Part shown: positions 1 through 10,788 of the stretch, in pieces
Position numbering within the stretch: position 1 is the stretch's first letter
Layout: every line of letters begins with the position of its first letter
Assembly: GCA_900618795.1 (NCBI GenBank)
Contig: UYJD01000015.1
Location: 565,034 to 629,033, forward strand
Direction: 5' to 3'
Length of the DNA: 64,000 bases
DNA from: Cyanodermella asteris
Taxonomy: Eukaryota > Ascomycota > Lecanoromycetes > Ostropales > Stictidaceae
Program-made: the position numbers and the translations under genes
The notes under the pieces: generated by a model
What the model was told of the DNA's origin: nothing
Database searches by the model: none
The model's input: the letters and a program-made list of their open reading frames with translations, nothing else

Positions 1-518
1 CTGATAAAACGGCGTACGTTGGTGAATCGGGCCCTAGATGGGAAATGGTACAATGCGTTCGGGTCCGAAGCGACACGAGCTTTGCGGCGACGGACTTTAC
101 TGCGGACTCCCTTCTCGAAACTTGACCGACTCCTTCCTATTCACGCGCACTTCCAAATAATTCCAGTTGCTACAGTTTCCAGGCAAATAATGCGTGACGC
201 CGACTCGCAGCTGGTTTTCTTCATGGTGGCTCACCTTTTCGCGTTCATGTCACCTCTATTCGCTCCCGAGCTGGGTTTCACCAATTCCCGTTCTCACGCC
301 CATTTTCTCCTTTGTGGCACGCACTCTCTCGTTTAAGACTCGCTTGAGCAGACCTTACTTTCGTTTCGTTTCCTTTTATGATCAGTCTCTAACGCAGTTG
401 AACTAACGCGCGAGCGTGTTCATAACCTTTAATCAATACCTTCGTTCGAAATCCGCACGACACCAACATAACCCACAGCTCCTTTTACACAGTTTGCGTC
501 GTCCTCAATTCGCTCATC
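1..518. other. Upstream region of the MFS gene
   Basis: No gene is recognised here. The stretch just before the start at 519 is pyrimidine-rich and ends in a CATCATGG-type start context, as expected for a fungal promoter and 5' UTR. Open frames in it are short and without recognisable domains. Confidence 0.5.
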
Positions 519-2340
519 ATGGCTGCTACGCTGAGCAGAGTCGGCAATGACAGCAGGGTCACCATTGCGACTACCGCTACCGCCTTTACACAGCAAGATG
601 AGAAAGCGTATCAACAAAGCACCGAATCCCAGACCACGATTCCCCCAGCACCGAAGGATGGGGCCAGCCCGCGACCGGCTGGAGATGAGATTGTGTATCC
701 ATCGACGAGCAAGCAGATTATCACCATGATCTCAATCGCAATCGTCGTCTTCCTCATATCCCTCGATCGCACTATGTTGGGAACAGCGACGCCAACCATC
801 ACGAATGAGTTCAACTCCATATCGCAAGTGGGATGGTATGCATCGTCATACATGCTGACCAGTAAGTGCCACTCAACAAGAAACTTGTAGCGCGAGACTG
901 CTAACGATATATAGTGGCTGCATTCATGCTTTTGTTCGGGCGAATCTACACCTTCTACAACCCCAAGATTGTCTTCATGTCTTGCATCTCGCTCTTCGAG
1001 ATTGGCTCTGCAGTTTCAGGCGCGGCCCCCAACTCGGTAGCTTTCATCATTGGACGTGCCATTTCTGGCATAGGCGCCAGCGCTATCATGGGTGGAGTGT
1101 AAGTACATCAATCAGCCCTTCGCGTGAGCACCTACTGACTGACATTCATAGTATGGTCATCATCTTCGTCACCGTTCCACTTAATCGTCGGCCCCTTTTC
1201 CAAGCTTCCATGAGCGTCATCTGGGGAATTTCTTCCGTCGCAGGTCCCCTCCTCGGCGGTGCATTCACCACCAAAGTCACCTGGCGCTGGTGCTTCTATA
1301 TCAACCTCCCTTTCGGTGGTCTCGTCCTCGCATATCTATTCTTCTTCCTACACATGCCAGCAGCGCGAGAAGCCGAGCTCCCAACCAAAGAGAAGCTCCT
1401 CAAGCTCGACCCCTTCGGCACCGCAGTCCTCATCCCCTGTATCGTCTGCCTCCTGCTAGCGCTTCAATGGGGTGGCAGCCAATACGCCTGGTCCGACTGG
1501 CGCATCATCCTCCTCTTAGTGCTTTTCGCCGTCCTCCTCATCGCCTTTATCAGCGTCCAAAACTGGAAACAAGAGAGCGCCACAATCCCCCCTCGCCTCC
1601 TCAAGCAACGCACAATCGCCTTCGCAGCCACCGCAAACCTCTTCTCCGGCGCCAGCCTGACGATCATCACTTACTACCTTCCAATCTGGTTCCAAGCCAT
1701 CCAGCGCGTCGACCCCGTCAACTCTGGTATCCGCGTGCTTCCAATGGTCATTGCCCTCATGATCGCATCCGCCATCACCGGTGCCTCGGTCAGCCGCATC
1801 GGGTATTACACGCCCTTCATGATCGCGGGCTTCGCCATCATGACCGTCGGTACCGGGCTGCTTAGCTTGCTCACGCCGTCCGCGACCACGGGCCAATGGC
1901 TCGGCTACCAAGTTCCTTTCGGCTTCGGCCTGGGCATGGCAATGCAACAAGCCAACATCGCCGCCCAAACCGTCCTCGATCGAAAGGACATTGGCACCGG
2001 CGCGGCGTTGATGTTCTTCTGCCAATCCATCGGCGGCTCCGTCTTCGTTTCCATCGCGCAGAGCGTTTTTTCTAATAAGTTGTCGACGGGTCTGGCGAAC
2101 ATCCCGGGCTTCGATCCGAGTTTGGTGACGAGCGTGGGTGCAACAGATCTCTACAAGCACGTTCCGAGCAATCTGTACACGAGCGTACTGGGATACTACA
2201 ATGATGCCATCACGCAAGGGGTCATCTATGTTGCTATTGCGGCGGGTGCGGCGGCGTGTGTGGCGTCTATGGGTGTGGAATGGAAGAGTATCAAGGGGAG
2301 GAAGCAGGGTGGACCGGCTCAGTCTGGCTCTAAAGTCTGA
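519..2340 (+). CDS. MFS drug exporter, DHA2 (14-TM) type
   Basis: Proton-driven multidrug or toxin exporter expected in the plasma membrane. Exons are 519-861, 915-1098 and 1152-2340; both introns are 53 nt with GTAAGT donors, and the frame closes to 571 residues. A soluble N-terminus of about 65 residues precedes the membrane segments. The first helix carries [13 protein letters not shown] (residues 82-94), the DHA2 signature on helix 1. The block PLLGGAF...[13 protein letters not shown] follows, typical of fungal aflatoxin-pump-like exporters. Length and helix number fit the 14-TM family. The substrate cannot be read from sequence. There is no biosynthetic gene next to it, so the sequence gives no support for a role in a metabolite cluster. 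Confidence 0.9.
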
Positions 2341-2786
2341 AAGAAACGAGGGATCACGTTCGAGATACCATGGGAATCAATCACGATGGACGGAAATGCT
2401 CTGCTCGGTGCAACGATGTTAAATGGCGCCATGTAATTTTCTGCGCAACTACCAAATGAGATTGCACATCTGGTGCATTGTGAATGAAGGTGAAACGGAA
2501 CAAGGTGTATCGATGATGGAGCCTCATTGTCAAGGCCGTAACTTCCCTATACTCCTGACGAAACAGCCCGAGCATTCGCGTCCTCATCATTAATCGTATG
2601 TCCCTCAAAGCGCCTGTGCAACCCCAGTGACTGGTATATCCAAACAGACTAATCCCGATCCCCGGTGACACCAACAACCAGCGGGAACGTGACTTCCTTC
2701 CTCCCAACCTTGACAACGACAATGCTGACTTGGCTCGCGGGCCGTTCGTGCCGTTCGATCGATCGATCGTCGTGAGTCATGCCTTT

Positions 2787-2790
<4 letters not shown>

Positions 2791-2821
<31 letters not shown>
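2791..2821. repeat. (TA)n microsatellite
   Basis: An uninterrupted TA dinucleotide run of about 14 units lies between the MFS gene and the ferric reductase. A GATC run (GATCGATCGATCG) sits just upstream at about 2757-2769. Likely neutral and length-variable. Confidence 0.9.
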
Positions 2822-2823
<2 letters not shown>

Positions 2824-3020
2824 GTTCGATTTGCCATGACCACGCTTCCGGGCAATGAGCGCGTCTGGGTCATCGATCACGTCGCCATTGGACAGGGACA
2901 GATACGACGACGTCGTGAGAGATCTAGTCCGCGCTTGGTCAAATATTAGGGGCGGTCGTCTGGAAATTTGAAAGAGTCTTTTCGGCGAAGCCTATCGATT
3001 TTGGGAGAGGGCACGGGGGA

Positions 3021-3047
3021 TGGTGGTGAATGGTGGTGAATGGTGGA
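3021..3047. repeat. Short tandem repeat, unit TGGTGGTGAA
   Basis: Two exact and one partial copy of a 10-bp unit are in tandem. There is no sign that it is part of a gene. Confidence 0.8.
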
Positions 3048-3495
3048 TGAGCTGTGTTAAACATTCATATTGCGTGGGTTGGCGAGGTTGTGTAACAAAC
3101 TTCAGGATTACTTGCCGACAGAGGTCGCCAAGGATCAGAGGCCGTGCAGTGAAGCGTGAGGACTATGCCGTTCAGTTTTTGGTGGGGCTGCGCTGATAGT
3201 GTGGCCGGGCCAGCCTCATCCCACGTTGTACGTCTATATCGCATTGGCGGCCACGGGACCATGGCAATCTTGCACGGTTACCTAAAAAGAACAGGTGTCA
3301 CCTTTTCCGGTACATGGTTCAACTGAGCATATGCCCGATTCGTAGAAGTTGCAGCGGGCCATCTTCAATCTACTCCTGAATGACCTGGACACAAGGCTGA
3401 CAGTATTTGAGCCAAACGCAATTCGTTGCATCATTCCATCTCTCGGAAGAGAGTCCAGTCTTCACCACTCTTGGTTGATGACCTACGCGTTCTTC

Positions 3496-5901
3496 TTACC
3501 AATTGAAGCTCTCCACGAACAGACTCATGTCTCGGCCATGAGAACGGAGTTCGGCGCAGAACGCAGCTCTGGCATCGTCCGTCAAGGAAGCCGGTCCACA
3601 GACAACCACGGCAAGAGCACCCGTCTGTGTGTCAGATGCCTCGCGAATCAATTTGGGTACGTCAGGTCGACGATGTTGGATGGATCGGCAGAGAGCGGCG
3701 TTGGAAAGGCCGTGCTCCTTCTCTCGAGTGATGTGCCTTGAACAAATGTCAGTAAACGAACGAAAGAAGTGTTGAGATGTTCTACTTACACGTCGACAGC
3801 CAGGTTGGAGTGTCTCAGCGCAGCTGCTAGCTCGCGCTCCAAGACCGTGTCGACCAAGGCCGGTGTCCTGCTGCTCCAAACCAGATTGATGATCGCACCC
3901 GGGTTGCGCTCCAGGATCTCATATATGCTCGTGATTGCAATCGAGATGCCACTGCCCCCAATGAAGAACCAGACGTCCGAGAAAGTGCTGAGGTCGGGGC
4001 TGTGGCCGTAGGGACCTTCAAGGAGGAATTTCCTTTGAGTCGGTCCGGCTAGGCCAAGAAGTGACCTCCTGAGACGTGATGTGTAGCCCTTGTATGGACG
4101 CACCATGAGACAGTAGTGATTCGCGGCAGTAGCCAGCTCATGGACAGCAGTGAGCGAAGAGTTCCCTTCTGCCTTGGTAATGGTTTCGTCGAATGTCGGG
4201 GTCGAAGGCAACGAGGCTGGGCTGCCGGCAGCCTCTTTCCAGCGCACGATGGTGAAAGGGTGGCATTCCCACCATGTCAAAGGCGAGTACCTGGTCGCGT
4301 TAGCTAGACTTGTCTACACGGGTAGGAGGGTCGCGTGGTTACAGAAAAAAGTAGCCGCTGCGTGTCCCCTTGCCCTTTTTACAAGCGCTTGTGATATCGA
4401 TACGGATCAGATTGGCGACCTCGTTGAGTTCGACAGCAGAAGCAAAGCCTCGTCGTATGATGGTGGTGTACATGATGCGAGCATATCTGCAGGCTCGATC
4501 GAATGTCCAGAATGCGACACATGCCCACAGCCAGCCATCGTATTGTCCGAGGAAGATCTTGGTATGGTAAAACAAGTTCACCAGGACGATCAACGCCAAC
4601 CCGATGTGCACCAGGAGGAAGAGGTCGTAGAACTTCACACGCAGGTAGAGGATGGAGAAGCCGAGCATTAGCGACATTGCGCAAGTCGCGATGACGCCCG
4701 TATACCTGCTTTCAGTCAGCATTGATCAGGAAGCTTTTGTGTGCAGCGAAGGCAGAAATCAGATGTTACCGCCACCACTCAGACAGCAGGAGACGACTTA
4801 CCAATATTCCTCAGGAAAGGTCGCGTAGTATCCGGCGTAGCCACTCTCAATGACAGTGAATACACTGTATCCGATGGAATGCAGCACAGCTTGCAAGGTC
4901 GCAACGCGTGCTACCCAACGATGAAATCGGTTGAACGTGGCGTATGACCATCCAGTCACGTCCAGCAAGAGGTTATTGCGAATCCCAAACAGCCAAGAGA
5001 TAGCGAGGTTAGAGTATGAAAGATACCCAGTTCGATCAGAGAAATAACGCCAGATTTGCAGTCTCGTGTCGGCCCAGTAAAGGTTCTCTCCGAAGGTTTC
5101 ATACGATAACGCGCACAGAAAAATGTTCATGGCGATGAATGCGAGGATGATGGTTGATTCAGCTCGAGGAGGCAGTGTAAGTTGCCATGCCGGAACGCTG
5201 CTTTTCCGCTTGAAAGTTGCTGGGAGAAGGAAGCGAGCTCTGAAATTGCGGTAGACCTCCACAGCCACACTAGCTCTTGCTTTGCGAGGCCGCGGAACAT
5301 CGACAAAGACTGCGGCCCTGATGAGCACAATGAAATTGTTGCAGATTCCAAGAGCGACCACGCCTGCCCAAAAGAGAAACATTGCGTAACTATACCACAG
5401 GTGCACATTCCTCCCATCGTACCAGACAGCTAATGTCCGGTAGCTGAGACCGAACAAGTTCTCGTCTGGGATCAGCGTCGTATTGATGACTTGGAGAGCA
5501 ATATTCGTAATGTTGGCATAGCTGAAACGCGCTATTTCGTCGACCTCGGTAGAAACCATGGCGTCGGTAATGGCGCGCGTAGTGTCGTTGTATAGGCTTG
5601 ATTCCTCCCCTGCGCTGCAAGCCAGGTTTGCATAGTCCATGCCGGCAAGTATCTCATCATGAGTGCAGTAGGTTCGACTGCACAAAAGGGTCGACTGAAC
5701 AAACAACGCGTTGAGACACTCATTTGCGTAATAACCATCAGCCACACTCGGAGAGCCATCGAACACGACACCCAGCCCAGTATATGCACCCTGGCAAGCA
5801 AGGAAGCAATATTCGCTGGGCTTAGGATCAGGTGTCCATGCAGACACAGGTGTAGCTATGCTCAGCCAGACGGCTGTTCCCACGATCAGAGCAGGCTGCA
5901 T
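3496..5901 (-). CDS. Ferric reductase (FRE-type, NOX/FRE superfamily)
   Basis: Plasma-membrane flavocytochrome that would pass electrons from NADPH through FAD and two haems to extracellular ferric iron (or copper). Exons on the minus strand are 5901-4802, 4705-4343, 4290-3790 and 3736-3496; the frame closes to 734 residues. A signal peptide (residues 1-21, ending PVSA) leads into a cysteine-bearing extracellular domain. The membrane part has two H-x13-H pairs, in FHRW...LHSIGY and LLVHIGL...LFYH, which ligate the two haems. HPFT (498-501) is the FAD site, LLEGPYG follows, and GGSGISIA (about 598-605) is the NADPH-binding glycine motif. The length matches fungal FREs of about 700 residues. 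Two iron-GATA-like sites lie about 770 bp upstream. No permease or multicopper oxidase gene is adjacent. Confidence 0.92.
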
Positions 5902-8001
5902 CTTTGTGGATGGGGCTCCGCAGCGCCAGCGTCAGGACTGAGCAGAACAACGCGAGATCCGAAATGTAGGGTTTCGAAAAGTGAGCTACGCGCTCGATCA
6001 CGGAAGCACGACGCGGGCCCAGCCAAAAGTGTGCGCAGGGGCTGAGCTCGCCTTTATAGACAGATCAATAGCTGTAGAAAACATGGAACTTGACCAAACG
6101 CCAGAGTAGAAGAACAATTGGACGCCAAAAAGCTTGTATGTTGGCTGGCGACATGGCTCAGTTCCAGAACAGTATCGATGCAACCCAAGCAGGTAAGGAA
6201 TTGAGAATCCAAAGGCACCAGAAACCTTCGTGCATGACCTCAAAGTGGAGACCGTGCACTAAGGTAGGCATGTTGCTGGTTTCTGAGGCATAAAGCCCCG
6301 ACAAAGCTCGAAAAGGCGGGGTGACAAAGCGGTAGGAACCTTCGGATTCTCTCAGCCATGCTAGACAACGTATCCCGGTCGGCAAGGTCAGATTGAGATT
6401 AGAATAGTGGAGCCTTTGCCAAAACAAAAAAAGGGTACAAGTAGCGACAAGACGCAAAACAGTCATCTTCAATAGCTGCACAACCAGGCTTCCTCGGCTG
6501 ATGTCGTAGCATCGGGCACCGGATAGGAAGTTTTCGCCAGCAAAAGGAAGAGATGATGGCTCTCGAGACCTTGGAAGAGCGGTCTACGGCAGTGGCCTGA
6601 CACTTGACCTGAAAAGGGGAGTTGGGCAGGGCGAGCCGTCTTGGCGAGGCAACAACCGGCATGTGCGGCCTTTATCTGATCATCTTTTCCCCATTAGATA
6701 ATCTTATCTGATGACTCGCATCGCGCCACGGCGACGGCCCAGACTGAACAATATCGGCTCGAATAGCGTCCACCGCCATTCACTTGCGCGAAACGCAGCC
6801 ACATCAACAATTGCCTGGCCATGGAAGCCATCGTCGAGGCTGTCTAGCACACAGCCGCCGGAGCGATCTCGTAACAAGTTCTGCTTGACGTCCGAGGCCA
6901 GACGCGAGGTCGATGCTGTCGTGTTTGTCCTTTGGTTGACAATATGCTTCGAAAACTAGGTCCGCGTGCAAGCCAGTCGCAAGTCTGCGACGGACACAAG
7001 TACACCGACGATTTATTTTAGGGCTCGCCAGGTCTCGTGTGGGCGACGACAGCAACGAAGCGACGCCGTCGAGTTACAAATGTCTCCCTTTCAGATCACC
7101 ACTCACCAGGCGTGCCAGGGCACCATATCATGCGCTGCCAGTGCTTTGATCCTGTCCGTTCACACCAAGTCCTTGTAATATAGCCATGCATATCCTTGTT
7201 GTGGAAGCCTAAAGCTTGAGTCAGTGTGTGGCAGGGGTAATGCAGCGCAAGAACATCATAGCGCCGCCCGTCAAAGGTGGCCCCAAGCACAAGCCAACCT
7301 CTCTCGCAACTTTCCGAGTGCTTCTGCAGTCTTCGTTGCGACAGCATGAGCTGCTGCCAAATGATCCATGCGAGTGCAGATGTGTCTCGATCGCGCGGTT
7401 CAGCATCGGAAGCATCCAGAGGAGAGCCTCAATCGAGATTATGTCAGCAAGGACTCGTCTGGACGAGGTCGTATCTGCCATCATGAGCGGCACGGTCAGC
7501 CGTGCTCCAGAGACGCACTATGCACTATGCATATACAAGGCAACAGAGTTCGGAAAGAGTCATCCTTAAAATCCATCGCTGCAGCTGACTATTGTGAGAT
7601 ACACATCTGGCCTCAAATGTAGCGTCTTCTCTTCAAAGTCCTCCTCTTTGCGGCCCCCAAAGCATCAACCGCTCATATCTACTACTCTTCAAATTCTCGT
7701 TTCTTCCCCATCGTTCTTTGGAAGTGGCATACGACAAGCTGTTGCCCTGTATTTTTGCTGCTTCACGAAAAGCCCAAGCATACAATTGCCAATCCAATCG
7801 AAATCCACAATCACGTTCAATCCCGACCTTCACGCCCAAACCAACTTCAAACGCCGGTCCTACCGTTCCTGGTCCTCAGCATACATGCTATCTTGAGTAT
7901 TACAGACCTTGGGCCGGGTCACAGCGTAGTTATTCGGCCAAGAAACAAGCTTTGGTCACCTAAAGATTTTTGGGGCTTGAAGATTGGGCGCCTCCGTACA
8001 T
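5902..8001. other. Shared upstream region of ferric reductase and Zn2Cys6 regulator
   Basis: These 2.1 kb lie between two divergent genes. I recognise no coding gene; open frames are short and without domains. The middle holds the GATA-site cluster listed separately. The part from about 7620 to 8001 is rich in C, T and A and looks like the 5' UTR of the regulator. Confidence 0.55.
6672..6712. promoter_or_regulatory. Two iron-GATA (SreA/URBS1-type) consensus sites
   Basis: TTATCTGAT occurs at 6672-6680 and again at 6704-6712. Its reverse complement, ATCAGATAA, is an exact match to the ATCWGATAA site known for fungal siderophore GATA repressors (SreA, SRE, Urbs1, Fep1). A further AGATAA core lies between them near 6696. 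They sit about 770-810 bp upstream of the ferric reductase start and about 1.3 kb upstream of the Zn2Cys6 regulator. Iron-dependent repression of the reductase is the natural inference. Confidence 0.55.
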
Positions 8002-10320
8002 ATGGATCAAATATCGGACCCGTCCTTCGCTGGCGACACAACGCCGCATTCAGAGTTGCAGCCTTTCCCCTCTCCTGAAGCTTCTCCCAACGGTCAAGCC
8101 AATGCCAACACAAACTCTTTCAAGCAGCGTCCGTCAGCCAGAACGGGTGATGGCCTCCACAAACATTCTTGTGTCGTTTGCGCTACGCGTAAGATCAAAT
8201 GCGACAGGAGAGATCCTTGCGGCAACTGCGTCAAAGGTAAATCAAATTGTCTCTACCGCGCGCCTGCGCCCCCTCGTCGCAGGAAAAAGGGAGCTGCTCA
8301 AAGTGACATTGTGGAGCGGCTGAAACGTGCCGAGGACTTACTCGCTGTCAGGTCTGAGACCAGTGATCCAAGCAGCATGAACAACCTCATGTGGCGTGTT
8401 GCTGATCTAGGACTTGAGAAGCGCGGTCAACTTATCAATTCAAGTGACTCGTCACGATACTTGGACAATAGCATGTGGATATGGCTCAACGAAGAACTGC
8501 GAGACATCCGAGCTGTGCTCGAAGAAGATCCAGAGGGGGAGGCAGCCTTCACATATGGCAACGTTTCATCCGTCACGGAAGATGACAACTTTGCCTCGAC
8601 CGTTTTCGGAGGCTCGCCAAGGAGAATGTCCCTACTCGATCAGCATCCATCTCCCGTTCACATTATGCAATTCTGGCAATTGTACCTCCAGAACATCCAC
8701 CCGATCATCAAAATCTTCCACGCTCCGACCGCACAGCAGCTGATCATCGATGCTGCCAGCCATCTCGAAAACATTCCCAAGCCTCTCGAAGCACTACTCT
8801 TTTGCCTTTACTATTTGGTCTCAGTCACCATGGCCGACGAAGACTGCCAAGGCCGCTTTCAACAGACTCGGGGCACACTAGTCACCACGTACCGAAATGC
8901 GGCACAAGCAGCTCTTCTCCGAGCCGATTATCTGACTAGCTACAATTTTCAGGTTCTACAAGCTTACATGCTTTACTTGGTAGGTTGTTGGGATGAGAGA
9001 AGATTTCCAGGTCTTACTAACATCTCGCAGATTGGCTGTCGTTCCACGACACAGCCAGCAGCCATGTGGGCCTTGGCCGGCATTGCGGTACGTATGGGCC
9101 ACCGTATGGGTCTCCACAGAGATGGCGAGCAGCTTGGCCTCCCTGTATTTGAAGTCGAGATGCGGCGACGACTCTGGTGGGAGATTATCTTCTTCGACTC
9201 TAGGATGGCCCAGCTGTCCGGCACAGGTGGTATTGCGATCTCAAAGGGAGTCGAATACAAGCCACCTCGCAACGTGAACGACAGCGAGCTGTACCCTGGT
9301 ATGACGAGTCCACCCACCGAACATGAGGGCATCACAGAGATGGTACATCAAATGATAAGAGCAGAGATTGGCTATTTCTTGATCAGCTTCCCCCGAACAG
9401 GGACCTTCGATGGTAGCTGGCAAGGCGTTGCGCACTCTACTATCCCGCTCTCAGAAAAGGACAAGCTGATCGGCGCACTGGAGGCACGTCTAAAGAAAAA
9501 GTACATGGAAAAACTAGACCCCTTGATACCGATGCATCTCCTAGCCAAATGTGTGGGCACCTCAGCAACAACAACAATTCGTTTCATGGCTCATCATCCA
9601 AGACAATTCAAGAACAAGGTGCTCGATCCTGCAGAGGAGAACCTACTGTTTGACTGCTCGTGTGAGATTATCGAGAACGTCCTGTTCATCTTCTCCGACG
9701 AACGCCTGCAACGTTTTTCGTATTACACGCGGATGCATTTCCAATACCTTGCCCTGATTTACCTACTCCGCATGCTCAGAAAACACACAACGGACGAAAA
9801 GGCAGAACGAGGCTGGCTCATCATACACCGAGTATGCACATTGGAGCCACCTCTGTTGCCCGAGGCACCTCGAACTTTCCAGCTAGCCGTCTCGGACCTC
9901 ACACTGTCAGCATGGGTGGAAAGGCAGGCCGCAAACCCACACCTGCCCGAGCCAGAATATATCCAGCTGATGCGCAAGCTACGAGGTAACCGGCCGGTCA
10001 TAAAGTCGGTGACTTCAGATGATAATGGCGGCTCTGGACCGGCCTACTTTGCGCCAGGAGATGCATTGCCTTCACCGCATATTGAGCCGAAACCAGAGCT
10101 GGGCTTCAATCCCCAGGCTAGCATGGTTCCAGGGCCGGCAGCGGCCGAGCAGACTTTCCAGAATTTCGATTGGGATGGTTGGGAGGATCTTGTCGAGGAT
10201 GGCGGGCTAGACTTTGTGACCATGCAATGGCCGACGAACGATTTCTCGGCAGGATTTCAGCATGGCAGTGGCGGTCCAATCCAATTTACGGCGTTTGATC
10301 AGCTTGGGCGACAAATGTGA
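8002..10320 (+). CDS. Zn2Cys6 transcription factor with fungal_trans domain
   Basis: Nuclear DNA-binding regulator. The first ATG of the frame is at 8002. The zinc cluster has the spacing C-x2-C-x6-C-x5-C-x2-C-x6-C, starting at SCVVCATRKIKCDRRDPC, and is followed by a basic stretch (PRRRKK) and a heptad-like linker. The middle homology region is marked by WALAGIAVRMGHRMGLHRDG and by RRRLWWEIIFFD. I place a 51-nt intron at 8980-9030 (GTAGGT donor, CTTACTAAC branch site, CAG acceptor). Removing it restores the family motif as YMLYL-IGCRS and gives 755 residues; retaining it leaves an open frame of 772. Target genes are unknown. It is divergent from the ferric reductase, but no sequence evidence shows that it controls it. 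Confidence 0.88.
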   Translation: MDQISDPSFAGDTTPHSELQPFPSPEASPNGQANANTNSFKQRPSARTGDGLHKHSCVVCATRKIKCDRRDPCGNCVKGKSNCLYRAPAPPRRRKKGAAQSDIVERLKRAEDLLAVRSETSDPSSMNNLMWRVADLGLEKRGQLINSSDSSRYLDNSMWIWLNEELRDIRAVLEEDPEGEAAFTYGNVSSVTEDDNFASTVFGGSPRRMSLLDQHPSPVHIMQFWQLYLQNIHPIIKIFHAPTAQQLIIDAASHLENIPKPLEALLFCLYYLVSVTMADEDCQGRFQQTRGTLVTTYRNAAQAALLRADYLTSYNFQVLQAYMLYLVGCWDERRFPGLTNISQIGCRSTTQPAAMWALAGIAVRMGHRMGLHRDGEQLGLPVFEVEMRRRLWWEIIFFDSRMAQLSGTGGIAISKGVEYKPPRNVNDSELYPGMTSPPTEHEGITEMVHQMIRAEIGYFLISFPRTGTFDGSWQGVAHSTIPLSEKDKLIGALEARLKKKYMEKLDPLIPMHLLAKCVGTSATTTIRFMAHHPRQFKNKVLDPAEENLLFDCSCEIIENVLFIFSDERLQRFSYYTRMHFQYLALIYLLRMLRKHTTDEKAERGWLIIHRVCTLEPPLLPEAPRTFQLAVSDLTLSAWVERQAANPHLPEPEYIQLMRKLRGNRPVIKSVTSDDNGGSGPAYFAPGDALPSPHIEPKPELGFNPQASMVPGPAAAEQTFQNFDWDGWEDLVEDGGLDFVTMQWPTNDFSAGFQHGSGGPIQFTAFDQLGRQM

Positions 10321-10788
10321 TGAGGACCTTTGCTTGGACATCCCTTACAAGTGAATTGTCAGCAAGGTCACACTCCAGGTCGCAAACCATTCTTTAGATA
10401 CCCAGTTCGACGACACGACTCTCTCGACTCAGATACACAGAATCGCCACATAACACCTGTATTTATAAGTCAATGCTTGGACAATTATAATTGGAAGCTG
10501 TATTGTCGAGAAGTGTGATATTGCTGCAGCAGCATGGTTGATTGCTTTCAAGATACCTATCGACATCCTTCAGGATAGTCCCTATCAGATGCGCATTGCA
10601 CTTTAGTACTAAGGTTTGATGTGTCCTGTTCCCGGTCAGTGAATGTCATCGCGCCCACTTTACGCGTCCGCGTCGCGCTAGCCTAATCGGTGGCTTCGCG
10701 CTCAAGGGTCCAAGTTCGCCCCATCTTGAGGACAAGTCGGAATTGCTCTTGAGCCTCATTCGCTTTTCCGTCAATATCGTCACTGATC
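10321..10788. other. Intergenic between regulator and OGG1
   Basis: Short spacer with the regulator's 3' UTR and the OGG1 promoter. I see no gene and no clear motif. Confidence 0.5.

Larger units (their letters stand above)
2341..3495. other. Intergenic between MFS gene and ferric reductase (tail-to-tail)
   Basis: No gene is recognised. The region holds a TA microsatellite near 2791-2821 and a 10-bp tandem repeat near 3021-3047. It should contain the 3' ends of both flanking transcripts. Confidence 0.5.

Noticed and set aside
1516-2217. 233-codon open frame on the minus strand
   Set aside because: It lies fully antisense to the MFS transporter's last exon and has highly charged, repetitive composition typical of a shadow of GC-rich coding sequence.
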